This document shows, one piece after another, positions 11,131 through 18,214 of a stretch of 60,242 bases of DNA. The notes under the pieces were generated by a model that was not told the origin of the DNA, did not search any database, and was given only the letters and a program-made list of their open reading frames with translations. The first letter of the stretch is position 1, and every line of letters begins with the position of its first letter. The stretch spans positions 1 to 60,242 of the forward strand of contig NZ_JMTB01000014.1 of the NCBI RefSeq assembly GCF_000734965.1, written 5' to 3'. Made by a program: the position numbers and the translations under genes. The DNA is from Trabulsiella guamensis ATCC 49490. GTDB lineage: Bacteria > Pseudomonadota > Gammaproteobacteria > Enterobacterales > Enterobacteriaceae.

Positions 11131-11799
11131 TTAGCGTAAAGGAATGATGTCGCCTTGCCAACCCTCGGCAAGCTTTTGCCCGGTCAGCAGCAACTCACCC
11201 CGATCGGCCCGGACAATCAGTTGCCCTTGCTCGTCCCATAACGCACTCCCGCCGAGCAGCGTACCGCTGGCGTAATCTGATTTCAGAACTGCGATGGCGT
11301 AGCGGTGGGCAAAGCGCTGTAGCGTTGCGGTCGATTGCTGCTCCAGTGGCTCGTCAGGACAGTAGCCCGTGGCCATCACTGATGCCTGCGGGTCAAGCTC
11401 GGTGGGGTCGGCATTGAGCGGCAGAACGCTGATATCGGTTTGCAATGGCGTAAGGCAGGCGCCTTTCCCCTGTGGGCGCATGACCGGCTCCTGTCTGCCG
11501 GGAACAAAAATCGCCAGCCCCTTCACCGCGTTGCCGTTTTTAATGACCGGTAATCCGGCAATGACCATGATTTTGTGCCGGGTGGCGGCTTCACAAAGCG
11601 GTCGCAGCGCGGTCGTATCCGGCGGTAACGGAAGAGATGTGTTTCGCACGGGGCCAGTCAGCGATAATTCCGGGAAAAAAAGCACTTCACACGATGCCGC
11701 AGCGGCGGCGTCGATAAAGCGTAAATGGTGGGTAATATTTTCTGCAACGCTCCGGTTGCGCGGCTCATATTGAGCAGCCGCTATCGTCCATACAGACAT
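11131..11799 (-). CDS. yobB: YobB, carbon-nitrogen hydrolase family protein
   Basis: Nitrilase-superfamily protein of unknown substrate. Seen in 222 residues: the Glu of the catalytic triad in the LFFPELSLTGP strand (about residue 43) and a family-typical fold start VWTIAAAQYEPRN. The usual Lys and Cys motifs are hard to place: the Cys position falls in a stretch with VMATGYCPDEP, so activity is uncertain. It precedes exoX in the same direction, as in E. coli. Confidence 0.85.
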   Translation of the reverse strand: MSVWTIAAAQYEPRNRSVAENITHHLRFIDAAAAASCEVLFFPELSLTGPVRNTSLPLPPDTTALRPLCEAATRHKIMVIAGLPVIKNGNAVKGLAIFVPGRQEPVMRPQGKGACLTPLQTDISVLPLNADPTELDPQASVMATGYCPDEPLEQQSTATLQRFAHRYAIAVLKSDYASGTLLGGSALWDEQGQLIVRADRGELLLTGQKLAEGWQGDIIPLR

Positions 11800-11895
11800 G
11801 GTGGCATCCTTAACACACTGTCCCGAACTCAGTCCTGAGTATAGTCCAGGTAGTCTAACAGCGACAGTGTAAGGAAGCGTAACTATCAGTAAGAA

Positions 11896-12126
11896 TTACT
11901 TTATTTTCGGCTCATAGGGCAAGCGGGAGAGGGAGACCGAGGCCAGTCGGTGCGCAATCAGCCGCTCGCGGAACCAGCCGCGCAGATGCTCAGGCTGTTC
12001 ACGTTCAACCACCTCAGCCACCACCGGCATGTTGTAGCGCTCTTTAAACACGACCCCGGCAGCGGCAAGATCAACGTTAACTTTATCCATCTCTTCCTGG
12101 GGAAGCTTTGCCAGATTTGCGTACAC
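11896..12126 (-). CDS. holE: DNA polymerase III theta subunit
   Basis: Small subunit that binds and stabilises the epsilon proofreading subunit (DnaQ) in the Pol III core. The 76 residues match E. coli HolE ([33 protein letters not shown]). The start is a GTG at 12124-12126 with GGAG six bases before. The N-terminus reads [12 protein letters not shown] rather than E. coli MLKNLAKLDQTE. It is divergent from yobA. Confidence 0.95.
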   Translation of the reverse strand: MYANLAKLPQEEMDKVNVDLAAAGVVFKERYNMPVVAEVVEREQPEHLRGWFRERLIAHRLASVSLSRLPYEPKIK

Positions 12127-12263
12127 AACGTTCTCCTCTTTTTTACGACGCAGAAATTACCCGGAGTGGCGAAGAATAACAAGTCCGGGCAGGGGAGCCT
12201 CGACTCCCGAAGTATACAGGGTTATCCTCTGTGCGGCATGTATAACAAAAAGGAATGAAGAAT

Positions 12264-12638
12264 ATGGGATTCACCTCATCGCGAATGCTCCAGACATCGA
12301 CCCTTCTGGTCAGCCTGTTAACCACCACCGGCGCGCTGGCGCATGCACATCTGAAAAATCAGTCCCCGGCGGCTGACAGCCAGGTGACAGACGCTCCCCG
12401 GGCGCTGACGCTGACCTTCTCTGAAGGTGTGGAAGCGAAGTTCAGCGGCCTTACTCTCACCGGTCCTGCTCAGGCAAAAATCGCCACCGGCCTTGCCAGC
12501 GTAGATGGTAAAGATAATACCCAGCTGGTCGTCCCCCTCGAACAGTCGCTGGCACCGGGTAACTATACTGTGGACTGGCATGTCGTTTCAGTTGACGGCC
12601 ATAAGACAAAAGGGCAATACCATTTCAGTGTGAAATAA
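12264..12638 (+). CDS. yobA: YobA, CopC-domain periplasmic copper-binding protein
   Basis: CopC-like periplasmic protein thought to pass copper with its membrane partner YebZ. A signal peptide is followed by the mature start HAHL, whose first His is a typical CopC copper ligand. Further His residues occur in DWHVVSVDGHKTKGQYHFSV near the C-terminus. The ATG at 12264 is preferred over 12255 because AGGA (12251-12254) is nine bases away and the length is then 124, as in E. coli. The stop abuts yebZ, suggesting coupling. Confidence 0.93.
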   Translation: MGFTSSRMLQTSTLLVSLLTTTGALAHAHLKNQSPAADSQVTDAPRALTLTFSEGVEAKFSGLTLTGPAQAKIATGLASVDGKDNTQLVVPLEQSLAPGNYTVDWHVVSVDGHKTKGQYHFSVK

Positions 12639-13511
12639 ATGATGCTGGCGTCTGTCTGGGTTGCACTGCGCTTTATCCATTTCGTCACTCTGATGGTGGC
12701 CTTTGGCGGTGCTCTGTACAGTGGCTGGTGGGCGCCAGCCCGTTTGCGTCCCTTGCTGTCGCGGCGTTTTCGCAGCGTGATGCGTGGCGCACTTGTCGTG
12801 AGCGCCATTAGCACAATCTTCATGTTGATGGTGCAGGGCGGGCTGATGGCCGGCGGCTGGCAGGACGTATTCCTGCCTGATGTCTGGCTGGCGGTCATGG
12901 GGACGCGCTTCGGTAATCTCTGGCTATGGCAAATCATTCTGGCGTGGCTGTCGCTGGTTGTCCTGCTGTTGCGGCCTGATCGCAGCATGCGATTCCTGAT
13001 GTTACTGCTCAGTTTTCAGCTCATCCTGCTGGCGGGTATCGGTCACGCGGCCATACACGTGGGAGTGACGGGTGTTGTACACCGGTTCAACCACGCCGTG
13101 CATCTGATCTGCGCATCTGCCTGGTTTGGCGGTTTACTGCCGTTCCTCTACTGTCTGCAACTGGCGCGAGGGCAATGGCGGCAACTGGCAATTGATACGA
13201 TGATGCGTTTTTCCCGCTATGGTCATCTCGCCGTCGCACTGGTGATCCTCACAGGGATCATTAACGCCTGGCTGATTCAGGGAACGCTTATCTCGGATTC
13301 TGACTACGGCAAAATGCTTTTAGTGAAATGTGCACTGGTAGCGTTGATGGTGGTAATTGCGCTGGTGAACAGGTATGTTCTGGTGCCACGACTTTCCACG
13401 AATGGGGAACGGGCGCAACACTGGTTTATCCGCACCACACTGGCAGAAGTTGTGCTTGGCGCGCTGGTGTTACTGGCGGTCAGCCTGTTTGCGACCTGGG
13501 AACCCTTTTGA
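12639..13511 (+). CDS. yebZ: YebZ, CopD-family copper transport membrane protein
   Basis: Inner-membrane protein of the CopD family, about eight membrane helices, proposed to bring copper in from CopC/YobA. The 290 residues have an N-terminal LRFIHFVTLMVAFGG helix and conserved His residues in AGIGHAAIHVG, HRFNHAVHLICASAWFGGLLP and near RYGHLAV. The start overlaps the yobA end (TAAATGATG); either of two adjacent ATG codons could be used. yebY follows after 13 bases. Confidence 0.93.
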   Translation: MMLASVWVALRFIHFVTLMVAFGGALYSGWWAPARLRPLLSRRFRSVMRGALVVSAISTIFMLMVQGGLMAGGWQDVFLPDVWLAVMGTRFGNLWLWQIILAWLSLVVLLLRPDRSMRFLMLLLSFQLILLAGIGHAAIHVGVTGVVHRFNHAVHLICASAWFGGLLPFLYCLQLARGQWRQLAIDTMMRFSRYGHLAVALVILTGIINAWLIQGTLISDSDYGKMLLVKCALVALMVVIALVNRYVLVPRLSTNGERAQHWFIRTTLAEVVLGALVLLAVSLFATWEPF

Positions 13512-13524
13512 TACTAACGATACA

Positions 13525-13866
13525 ATGATGAAGAAAATTGCACTTTCCTTACTGTTAATGGCGGCCTCCGCCGCAGCGTTTGCCGCTCCGCAGGTGATTA
13601 CCGTCAGCCGTTTTGAAATGGGTAAAGACAAGTGGGCTTTTAACCGGGAAGAGGTGATGTTGACCTGCCGTCCAGGCAATGCATTGTTTGTCATTAACCC
13701 CAGCACACTGATGCAATACCCACTCAATGAGGCTGCCGAAAAACAGGTGGCGGAGGGCAAAACCAGCGGGCAGTCGATTGATGTGATTCGTGTTGACGAA
13801 CCGGGACAGCCTGGTAAGAAAATGAGCCTGGTGCCATTTATCGAACGCGCACAGACGCTCTGCTAG
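13525..13866 (+). CDS. yebY: YebY, secreted DUF2511 protein
   Basis: Exported protein of unknown function, encoded with the copper proteins YobA and YebZ in enterobacteria. Starting at the ATG at 13525 gives 113 residues with a signal peptide (MMKKIALSLLLMAASAAAFAA). The mature part holds KWAFNREEVMLTCRPGNALFVINP and a C-terminal Cys; the two Cys may form a disulfide. The frame is open further upstream, but those residues are shadow sequence of yebZ. A terminator follows. Confidence 0.92.
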   Translation: MMKKIALSLLLMAASAAAFAAPQVITVSRFEMGKDKWAFNREEVMLTCRPGNALFVINPSTLMQYPLNEAAEKQVAEGKTSGQSIDVIRVDEPGQPGKKMSLVPFIERAQTLC

Positions 13867-13896
13867 TTAACATAAAATATCTGGCTGTTTTCCAAT

Positions 13897-13939
13897 AAAA
13901 AACCGCAAGCTTTCATTATGAAAACGTGCGGTTTTTTCT
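13897..13939. terminator. yebY terminator, A/T-flanked on both sides
   Basis: AAAAAACCGCA (13897-13907) pairs with TGCGGTTTTTTC (13927-13938). T runs on both strands mean it can end yebY and also a leftward transcript such as RyeA. Confidence 0.82.
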
Positions 13940-14010
13940 TTTCCGGACCGTTTAGCACCGGCAATTTTCTGACCACTTTTGCAGCGGACTGGAAAACCTG
14001 GCACGGTCAT

Positions 14011-14017
14011 CTATTCT
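14011..14017 (+). promoter_or_regulatory. Sigma-S-type -10 element of SdsR
   Basis: CTATTCT followed by TAA, six bases before the SdsR 5' end, fits the extended sigma-S -10 (CTATACT). SdsR is strictly RpoS-dependent in E. coli and Salmonella. Confidence 0.7.
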
Positions 14018-14023
14018 TAAAGG

Positions 14024-14127
14024 GCAAGGCGACTTAGCCTGCATTAATGCCAACTTTTAGCGCACGGCTCTCTCCCAAGAGCCATTTCCCTGGACCGAAT
14101 ACAGGAATCGTATTCGGTCTCTTTTTA
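14024..14127 (+). ncRNA. sdsR: SdsR (RyeB) small RNA
   Basis: Hfq-dependent, sigma-S-controlled regulatory RNA of 104 nucleotides that represses targets such as mutS, tolC and ompD in relatives. The sequence starts GCAAGGCGACTTAGCC, continues through the single-stranded seed region CCAACTTTTAGCGCACGG, and ends with the terminator hairpin GACCGAATAC..GTATTCGGTC plus CTTTTT, matching the known enterobacterial RNA. As in E. coli it lies next to yebY, but pphA, its other neighbour in K-12, is 11.4 kb away. Confidence 0.93.
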
Positions 14128-14282
14128 TTTATCTTATTTTTCAATCGGTTATGATTGCGGCTCCGAAAGTGTCCTGATTTCTGTATTCCGGTCTTTTTCT
14201 CTTATATCACATCAAAAAGCACCTTAACATTTCTTTTACAAAAAATCAGAGCATCAAATAGGCCTTCTCACTGGGCTCAGTA
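14128..14282. other. AT-rich intergenic stretch after SdsR
   Basis: Between the SdsR terminator and the transposase remnant I see no gene or RNA motif. Base composition shifts to AT-rich here, marking the left edge of the accessory block. Confidence 0.5.
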
Positions 14283-14560
14283 GTGATGTGTAGGCAACGG
14301 GAGCGCCTGAGAGAATATCGGTCTGCGCATATTCAACATATGCAGAAGGCGCTGATGCAGATGAATGTGCAATTACATCATGCTGTATCGTATATCACTG
14401 GCGTTACCGGTCTTTCAATCATCGATTATCATCATGTATCGGGAAAGCAAAAGCAGTCACTGCAACAGCAAGAAAACTGGCAACATTGCTCTAAATGCTC
14501 TGAGTATGGTCAGACATATGTCGATCCTGGCACAGACAAACACCAAAGCGTGGTAATGAT
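14283..14560 (+). mobile_element. IS110-family transposase remnant
   Basis: The frame reads AHIQHMQKALMQMNVQLHHA then SYITGVTGLSII, which is the conserved middle of IS110/IS1111 transposases. After about residue 48 similarity breaks off, then EYGQTYVDPGTDK resembles the C-terminal part of the same family. So the copy has an internal deletion and rearrangement and lacks its DEDD catalytic N-terminus. It lies just inside the point where the gene order departs from E. coli. No terminal repeats were recognised. Confidence 0.6.
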
Positions 14561-14696
14561 ATGATCAGTACTTTAACCAATGGCTATGTTTTAATATAAT
14601 GTTGATGTTATAACCCTTTTAAGGGAAGTTATTATGCTTCCCTTAATGCACATTTTAAGAAATCTGCAAACTATTCACACAAGGTACATATTCATT

Positions 14697-15050
14697 TTAT
14701 TCAATAGGCAAATTGTGCTGTTTTAAGAAAGATAGCTTATCCCAGTAGCCTCTTTGAAATAAAATTTTATTGTTTACTATGTGAAAAAAACCGCAACCTC
14801 TCAAACCTAATGGATCACGCCACTCTAAAATTGCCCATTGTCCATCTTCGAAGATGTTTTCAACGATACAAACCATTTCTGGGAAAGAAAAATCTTGTTC
14901 AAACATTTTCTTTATTGCATCTTTCCCAATAACTGGCTCATTGGCAACCTGATGGTTTATTGCATTATCATCATATAACTCTGAAATAATTTCTATATCT
15001 GCATTATTAAATGCGTCAACCCATTGGCAAACTATTTCTTTTGGCTTCAT
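14697..15050 (-). CDS. SnoaL-like (NTF2-fold) protein, function unknown
   Basis: A 117-residue protein with the pattern of SnoaL/NTF2-like domains: helix WVDAFNNADIEIISELYDDNAINHQ, the VIGKDAIKKMF segment, and later strands VENIFEDGQWAILEWRD and GFFHIVNNKI. Such folds serve as small enzymes or binding domains, so no substrate can be named. The ATG at 15048-15050 follows GGAGG at good distance, preferred over an in-frame TTG at 15065. Codon and base use are strongly AT-rich compared with the flanking core genes. It stands alone next to an IS remnant, suggesting transfer. Confidence 0.7.
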   Translation of the reverse strand: MKPKEIVCQWVDAFNNADIEIISELYDDNAINHQVANEPVIGKDAIKKMFEQDFSFPEMVCIVENIFEDGQWAILEWRDPLGLRGCGFFHIVNNKILFQRGYWDKLSFLKQHNLPIE

Positions 15051-15159
15051 GTAATTTTCCTCCAAACCTGTAAATATTCCCTTTTCCCCACCATAGCATC
15101 AAAAGCTTGTCAAGTTCAACGTTAATTTAAAACATAGCCTAACCAATTAATGATCAGTA

Positions 15160-15187
15160 AAGGGAACCCATACGGATTCCCTTTTTT
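15160..15187 (+). terminator. Rho-independent terminator, gene unclear
   Basis: AAGGGAA (15160-15166) pairs with TTCCCTT (15177-15183) and is followed by a T run on the plus strand. No intact plus-strand gene lies upstream, so it may be left over from a lost gene. Confidence 0.55.
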
Positions 15188-15438
15188 AAACTGTCTTGAT
15201 TTTTTCTAACTGAATCGCCGCCCATACTGCCATAACGGTCTAAACATTCAGCTGGTGGCAGCGGTTTCGACGCGAGTATTAATCAATGGGCTTCTCCCAC
15301 CAACCGGGCGCATATTCCCAATGAACTGGAACAGATACAATTACTCGTCCCGTTCGCTCAGTATTAAAATTTTGATTCCCGGGCCACGTTGTAGCCGTCC
15401 AATTGACTCAGGGTCTGGGATCTATCACCACATTATCT
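15188..15438. other. Gap with probable degraded coding sequence
   Basis: The minus strand holds an interrupted frame: a short segment ending in a stop, then about 45 codons including RTGRVIVSVPVHWEYAPG and WWEKPID, ending at 15279. It has no start or ribosome site and I cannot assign a family. It looks like gene decay rather than an active gene. Confidence 0.35.
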
Positions 15439-16317
15439 TCATTTCATACTGTCAGCGATGACATCGACATTATGTTTAAACGCCTGAGTATAGGTCTCCG
15501 CCGGGCCACCCTTCGGTGAAAGCGCTTCAGGGAATAATTCACCGCCAGGCTTCGCCCCTGTTGCACTCGCAATTTGTTTTACCAGACGTGGGTCGAGCTG
15601 GTTTTCCATAAACCAGGTGGTGACATGGTCCACTTTGATCTGGTCAATGAGCGCCGCAACGTCTTTTGCGCTGGCTTCGCTTTCAGAGGAAAGTCCTTGC
15701 ACAGCCAGGAAACGGACATGATAAGCGCGGCTAAAGTAACCAAACGCATCATGGCTGGTCAGAACAATACGTTTCGATTCCGGGATGTCACTGAAACGTT
15801 TTTTCGCCCAGCTATCGAGCTCATGCAACTGCGCGATATAGTCATCGCCTGTCTTGCTCAGCGCGGCCTTATCTTCTGGATCCGCGCTGATAAGTCCCTT
15901 CATGATGTTCTGCGCATACCGGGCACCATTAGCCGCACTGTTCCAGGCATGAGGGTCGACGACGGTCTTGCCATCTTCCTCTATAGTATGTGTTGCCACA
16001 CCGTCGGAAGCAACCACCAGTTTACCCTTAAAACCTGATGCTTTAATCAGTCTGTCGAGCCATCCTTCCAGCCCCAGCCCATTAACAACCACAACATCGG
16101 CTTTACTGATTGCCGCGCTGTCCTGCGGTGATGGCTCAAAGGTATGAGGATCACCATCTGGCCCAACAAGGGTTTGCACCTTAACGTGCTCTCCGCCCAC
16201 CTGTTGAACAATGTCACCAAGAATAGAAAAACTGGTGACCACATTTAAGGTTTTGGCACTGACGCCGTGAGCCATCATTCCCATGCTTAATGCCAGAAAA
16301 AGCGCTGTACGTTTCAT
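15439..16317 (-). CDS. Zinc ABC transporter, periplasmic metal-binding protein (cluster A-I)
   Basis: Captures zinc in the periplasm for the adjacent permease. The 292 residues start with a signal peptide (cut after HGVSA). Metal ligands are visible: His58 (DGDPHTFEP), His123 (VDPHAW), His189 (LTSHDAFGYFSRAYH) and an acidic residue near 261-264 (GELFPEAL). His at the third site, where manganese binders have Glu, favours zinc. It lacks the His-rich loop of ZnuA, so it is a second-type system like Klebsiella ZniA. Its ATG overlaps the permease stop by one base. Zur control is implied by the operon box. Confidence 0.88.
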   Translation of the reverse strand: MKRTALFLALSMGMMAHGVSAKTLNVVTSFSILGDIVQQVGGEHVKVQTLVGPDGDPHTFEPSPQDSAAISKADVVVVNGLGLEGWLDRLIKASGFKGKLVVASDGVATHTIEEDGKTVVDPHAWNSAANGARYAQNIMKGLISADPEDKAALSKTGDDYIAQLHELDSWAKKRFSDIPESKRIVLTSHDAFGYFSRAYHVRFLAVQGLSSESEASAKDVAALIDQIKVDHVTTWFMENQLDPRLVKQIASATGAKPGGELFPEALSPKGGPAETYTQAFKHNVDVIADSMK

Positions 16318-17192
16318 TATCTCTCCTTACCAAAGAATGGGCGCAGCAGAACAATAGCCAGCCTGCTACGCCCGCCAAATAAAATTGAAAAAAAGAAAAA
16401 AGTGCTGGCGCACAGCACGATAGAGGGACCTGCGGGCAATGCGACGTTCCAGGAAAGACTGAGCCCGAACCATGAACACAGGACGCCGACAATACCCGCC
16501 AGCAGGAGCATCCCCGGCAGGGTTTGCATCCAGCAGCGCGCGGCAACTGCTGGCAGCATCATCATGCCGACCACCATCAGCGTACCGAGTACCTGGAAGC
16601 CTGCGACAAGATTGAGGACCAACAGCCCGAGGAAAAGCGTATGAAACAGCGTTGGCAGGCGTCTCTTATTCACCTCGAGCCACGTGCTGTCAAACACCTC
16701 GCTCACCAGTCCCCGATAACAAACCGCCAGACAAAGCAGTGTCAGTGTGGCCACAGACGCCACGAAAGTCAGAGACTCCCGATCTACTGCCAGAATCGAG
16801 CCGAACAGGAGATGCAGGAGATCCACGCTGGAGCCGCGTAGTGAGACAAGCGTAACGCCCAGCGCAAGTGAACCAAGGTAGAATCCGGCAAAGCTGGCGT
16901 CTTCTTTCAAAGGTGTTCGTCTGCTGACCCATCCCGCCACCAGCGCGACCAGAATCCCCGCAATAAATCCGCCTGCTCCCATCGCCAGGAGCGACATGCC
17001 ACTCAGAAGGTAACCGGTGGCTACGCCTGGTAAAATGGCGTGCGACAGTGCATCGCCCATCAGGCTCATCCGCCGTAAAAACAGGAAAACGCCCAGCGTG
17101 GTGGTGCTTAACGACAGCGCCAGGCAGGCCACCAGCGCCCGACGCATAAACCCATATTCGATAAACGGCTGAATAAGGAAGTGTAACGTCAT
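16317..17192 (-). CDS. Zinc ABC transporter, permease (ABC-3 family)
   Basis: Inner-membrane channel subunit of 291 residues with about eight hydrophobic helices. Visible family features are FLFLRRMSLMGDALSHAILPG near residues 38-58 and VGMMMLPAVAARCW near 210. The ATG at 17190-17192 overlaps the ATPase stop in ATGA, so translation is probably coupled; upstream in-frame codons lie inside the ATPase gene. It acts with the neighbouring ATPase and binding protein. Similar to ZnuB, SitC and ZniB types; zinc is inferred from the Zur box and binding protein. Confidence 0.88.
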   Translation of the reverse strand: MTLHFLIQPFIEYGFMRRALVACLALSLSTTTLGVFLFLRRMSLMGDALSHAILPGVATGYLLSGMSLLAMGAGGFIAGILVALVAGWVSRRTPLKEDASFAGFYLGSLALGVTLVSLRGSSVDLLHLLFGSILAVDRESLTFVASVATLTLLCLAVCYRGLVSEVFDSTWLEVNKRRLPTLFHTLFLGLLVLNLVAGFQVLGTLMVVGMMMLPAVAARCWMQTLPGMLLLAGIVGVLCSWFGLSLSWNVALPAGPSIVLCASTFFFFSILFGGRSRLAIVLLRPFFGKER

Positions 17193-17848
17193 GCCACACA
17201 CTCCTTTTTCACCTGCATTTGCCACTCACAGCACGTACTTCCCAGACGCAGCACTGCAGGGAAATAGCGATTAACCCGCGAAGTATCGTGCAGAACAGCC
17301 AGAATCGTTTGCCCCCGTTGGTGCATTTCTCCAATCAATGACATCAGGACCTGGCTGGTGTTTTCATCCACTCCCGTCAAGGGTTCATCCAGCATGACCA
17401 GGGGAGCCTGCTGTAGCCAGACCCGGGCAAAAAGCATCCGCTGGAATTGCCCGCCTGATAGCGTCCCGACAGGGCTTCTGGCGAGATGAAGCATCCCGAC
17501 GCGTTCGAGTGCGGCAGCAATTTGCAATCGCTCACTACGGCCTATGCTGCGAAAAAGCGAGACCGTCGGCCAAAGTCCCATGTTCACAACATCCTGCACA
17601 ACAATCGGGAAGTCGGACTCAAATGTAATACGCTGGGCAAGCCACCCAATGACCGGGCGCCCGTTGGGCCAGTGAACGCTACCCTTTACCGGGGGAAGAA
17701 AACCCGCCAGCGTTTTGAGTAATGTTGATTTACCACAACCATTATCACCGACGATAGCCGTCATGCTCCCTTCTGTAATACTTCCACTGATGGCCGGTGT
17801 TACGGGTGAGTAGTCATAACCCACTCTGAGAGCGTTAAGTTCAATCAT
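17189..17848 (-). CDS. Zinc ABC transporter, ATPase
   Basis: ATP-hydrolysing subunit of 219 residues. Walker A GDNGCGKST at residues 34-42, signature LSGGQ at 130-134, Walker B LVMLDEP at about 150-156 and switch His187 (VLHDTS) are all intact. The ATG at 17846-17848 (MIELNALRVGYD) is the start; upstream frame extension has no similarity to ABC proteins. The start overlaps the stop of a 36-codon membrane peptide gene in ATGA and lacks a clear ribosome site of its own, so it probably depends on that upstream frame. Confidence 0.9.
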   Translation of the reverse strand: MIELNALRVGYDYSPVTPAISGSITEGSMTAIVGDNGCGKSTLLKTLAGFLPPVKGSVHWPNGRPVIGWLAQRITFESDFPIVVQDVVNMGLWPTVSLFRSIGRSERLQIAAALERVGMLHLARSPVGTLSGGQFQRMLFARVWLQQAPLVMLDEPLTGVDENTSQVLMSLIGEMHQRGQTILAVLHDTSRVNRYFPAVLRLGSTCCEWQMQVKKECVA

Positions 17849-17955
17849 GGCAACGCGATCGCCCACAGAACGGCGAGCCACAAAATACTTAAAATGAGGA
17901 TTCCAACGCCAAGCCGCAGGCAAATGGAGAGTGAAAAGAAAGTTGGAGCAAGCAT
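17845..17955 (-). CDS. 36-residue putative membrane peptide heading the zinc operon
   Basis: A complete frame from ATG (17953-17955) to TGA (17845-17847). It begins MLAPTFFSLSICLRLG and continues with a wholly hydrophobic stretch (about residues 15-35, rich in Ile, Leu, Trp and Ala), one predicted membrane helix. The stop overlaps the ATPase start in ATGA. The ribosome site is weak (TTGAGA). The Zur box is 14 bases upstream, so it is the first frame on the mRNA. It could be a transporter accessory peptide or a translated leader that couples ribosomes to the ATPase. I know no named family for it. Confidence 0.6.
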   Translation of the reverse strand: MLAPTFFSLSICLRLGVGILILSILWLAVLWAIALP

Positions 17956-17968
17956 ATGAGTCTCAAGT

Positions 17969-17991
17969 GTAATGTTATAATATAACAATAC
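17969..17991. promoter_or_regulatory. Zur box controlling the zinc operon
   Basis: The core TGTTATAATATAACA (17973-17987) is a perfect palindrome within a 23-base site with near-symmetrical flanks (GTAA and AATAC), very close to the gamma-proteobacterial Zur consensus. It covers the expected -10 region of a leftward promoter, so zinc-loaded Zur should shut the operon. Strongest evidence that the transporter imports zinc. Confidence 0.85.
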
Positions 17992-18124
17992 TCCGGAGGA
18001 GAATGGGATGTAAAGAAGGGGCAGTGCAGGGATGTGTGACGGAATGTAACAAACCGGCTTTGCTCGTCTCGCTCCCTACGGCGCAAATTTTGTGAACCCT
18101 CCGAAAAAATTCATCATAAACCGA

Positions 18125-18152
18125 TCATTCCTCTCCGCTGGCATGCCGATAA
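18125..18152 (+). promoter_or_regulatory. Sigma-28 (FliA)-like promoter of the chemoreceptor gene
   Basis: GCCGATAA (18145-18152) is a perfect FliA -10 element. A weak -35 (TCATTCCT, consensus TAAAGTTT) lies 12 bases before it. It is 62 bases upstream of the receptor gene, as expected for late flagellar/chemotaxis genes. Confidence 0.6.
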
Positions 18153-18214
18153 CCCCATTGACGCCCGGTAATAACGGGATAACAACCACGATTCACATGT
18201 AAGGGTCAATACCT

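Larger units (their letters stand above)
13896..14165 (-). ncRNA. Possible RyeA (SraC) antisense RNA opposite SdsR
   Basis: In E. coli a roughly 250-275-nucleotide RNA, RyeA/SraC, is transcribed from the other strand across SdsR, and the pair is cleaved by RNase III. Here the yebY terminator also has a T run on the minus strand (near 13897), so a leftward transcript starting near 14165 would have the right size. No convincing minus-strand promoter was identified, so both ends are estimates based on conservation of the locus. Confidence 0.35.
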
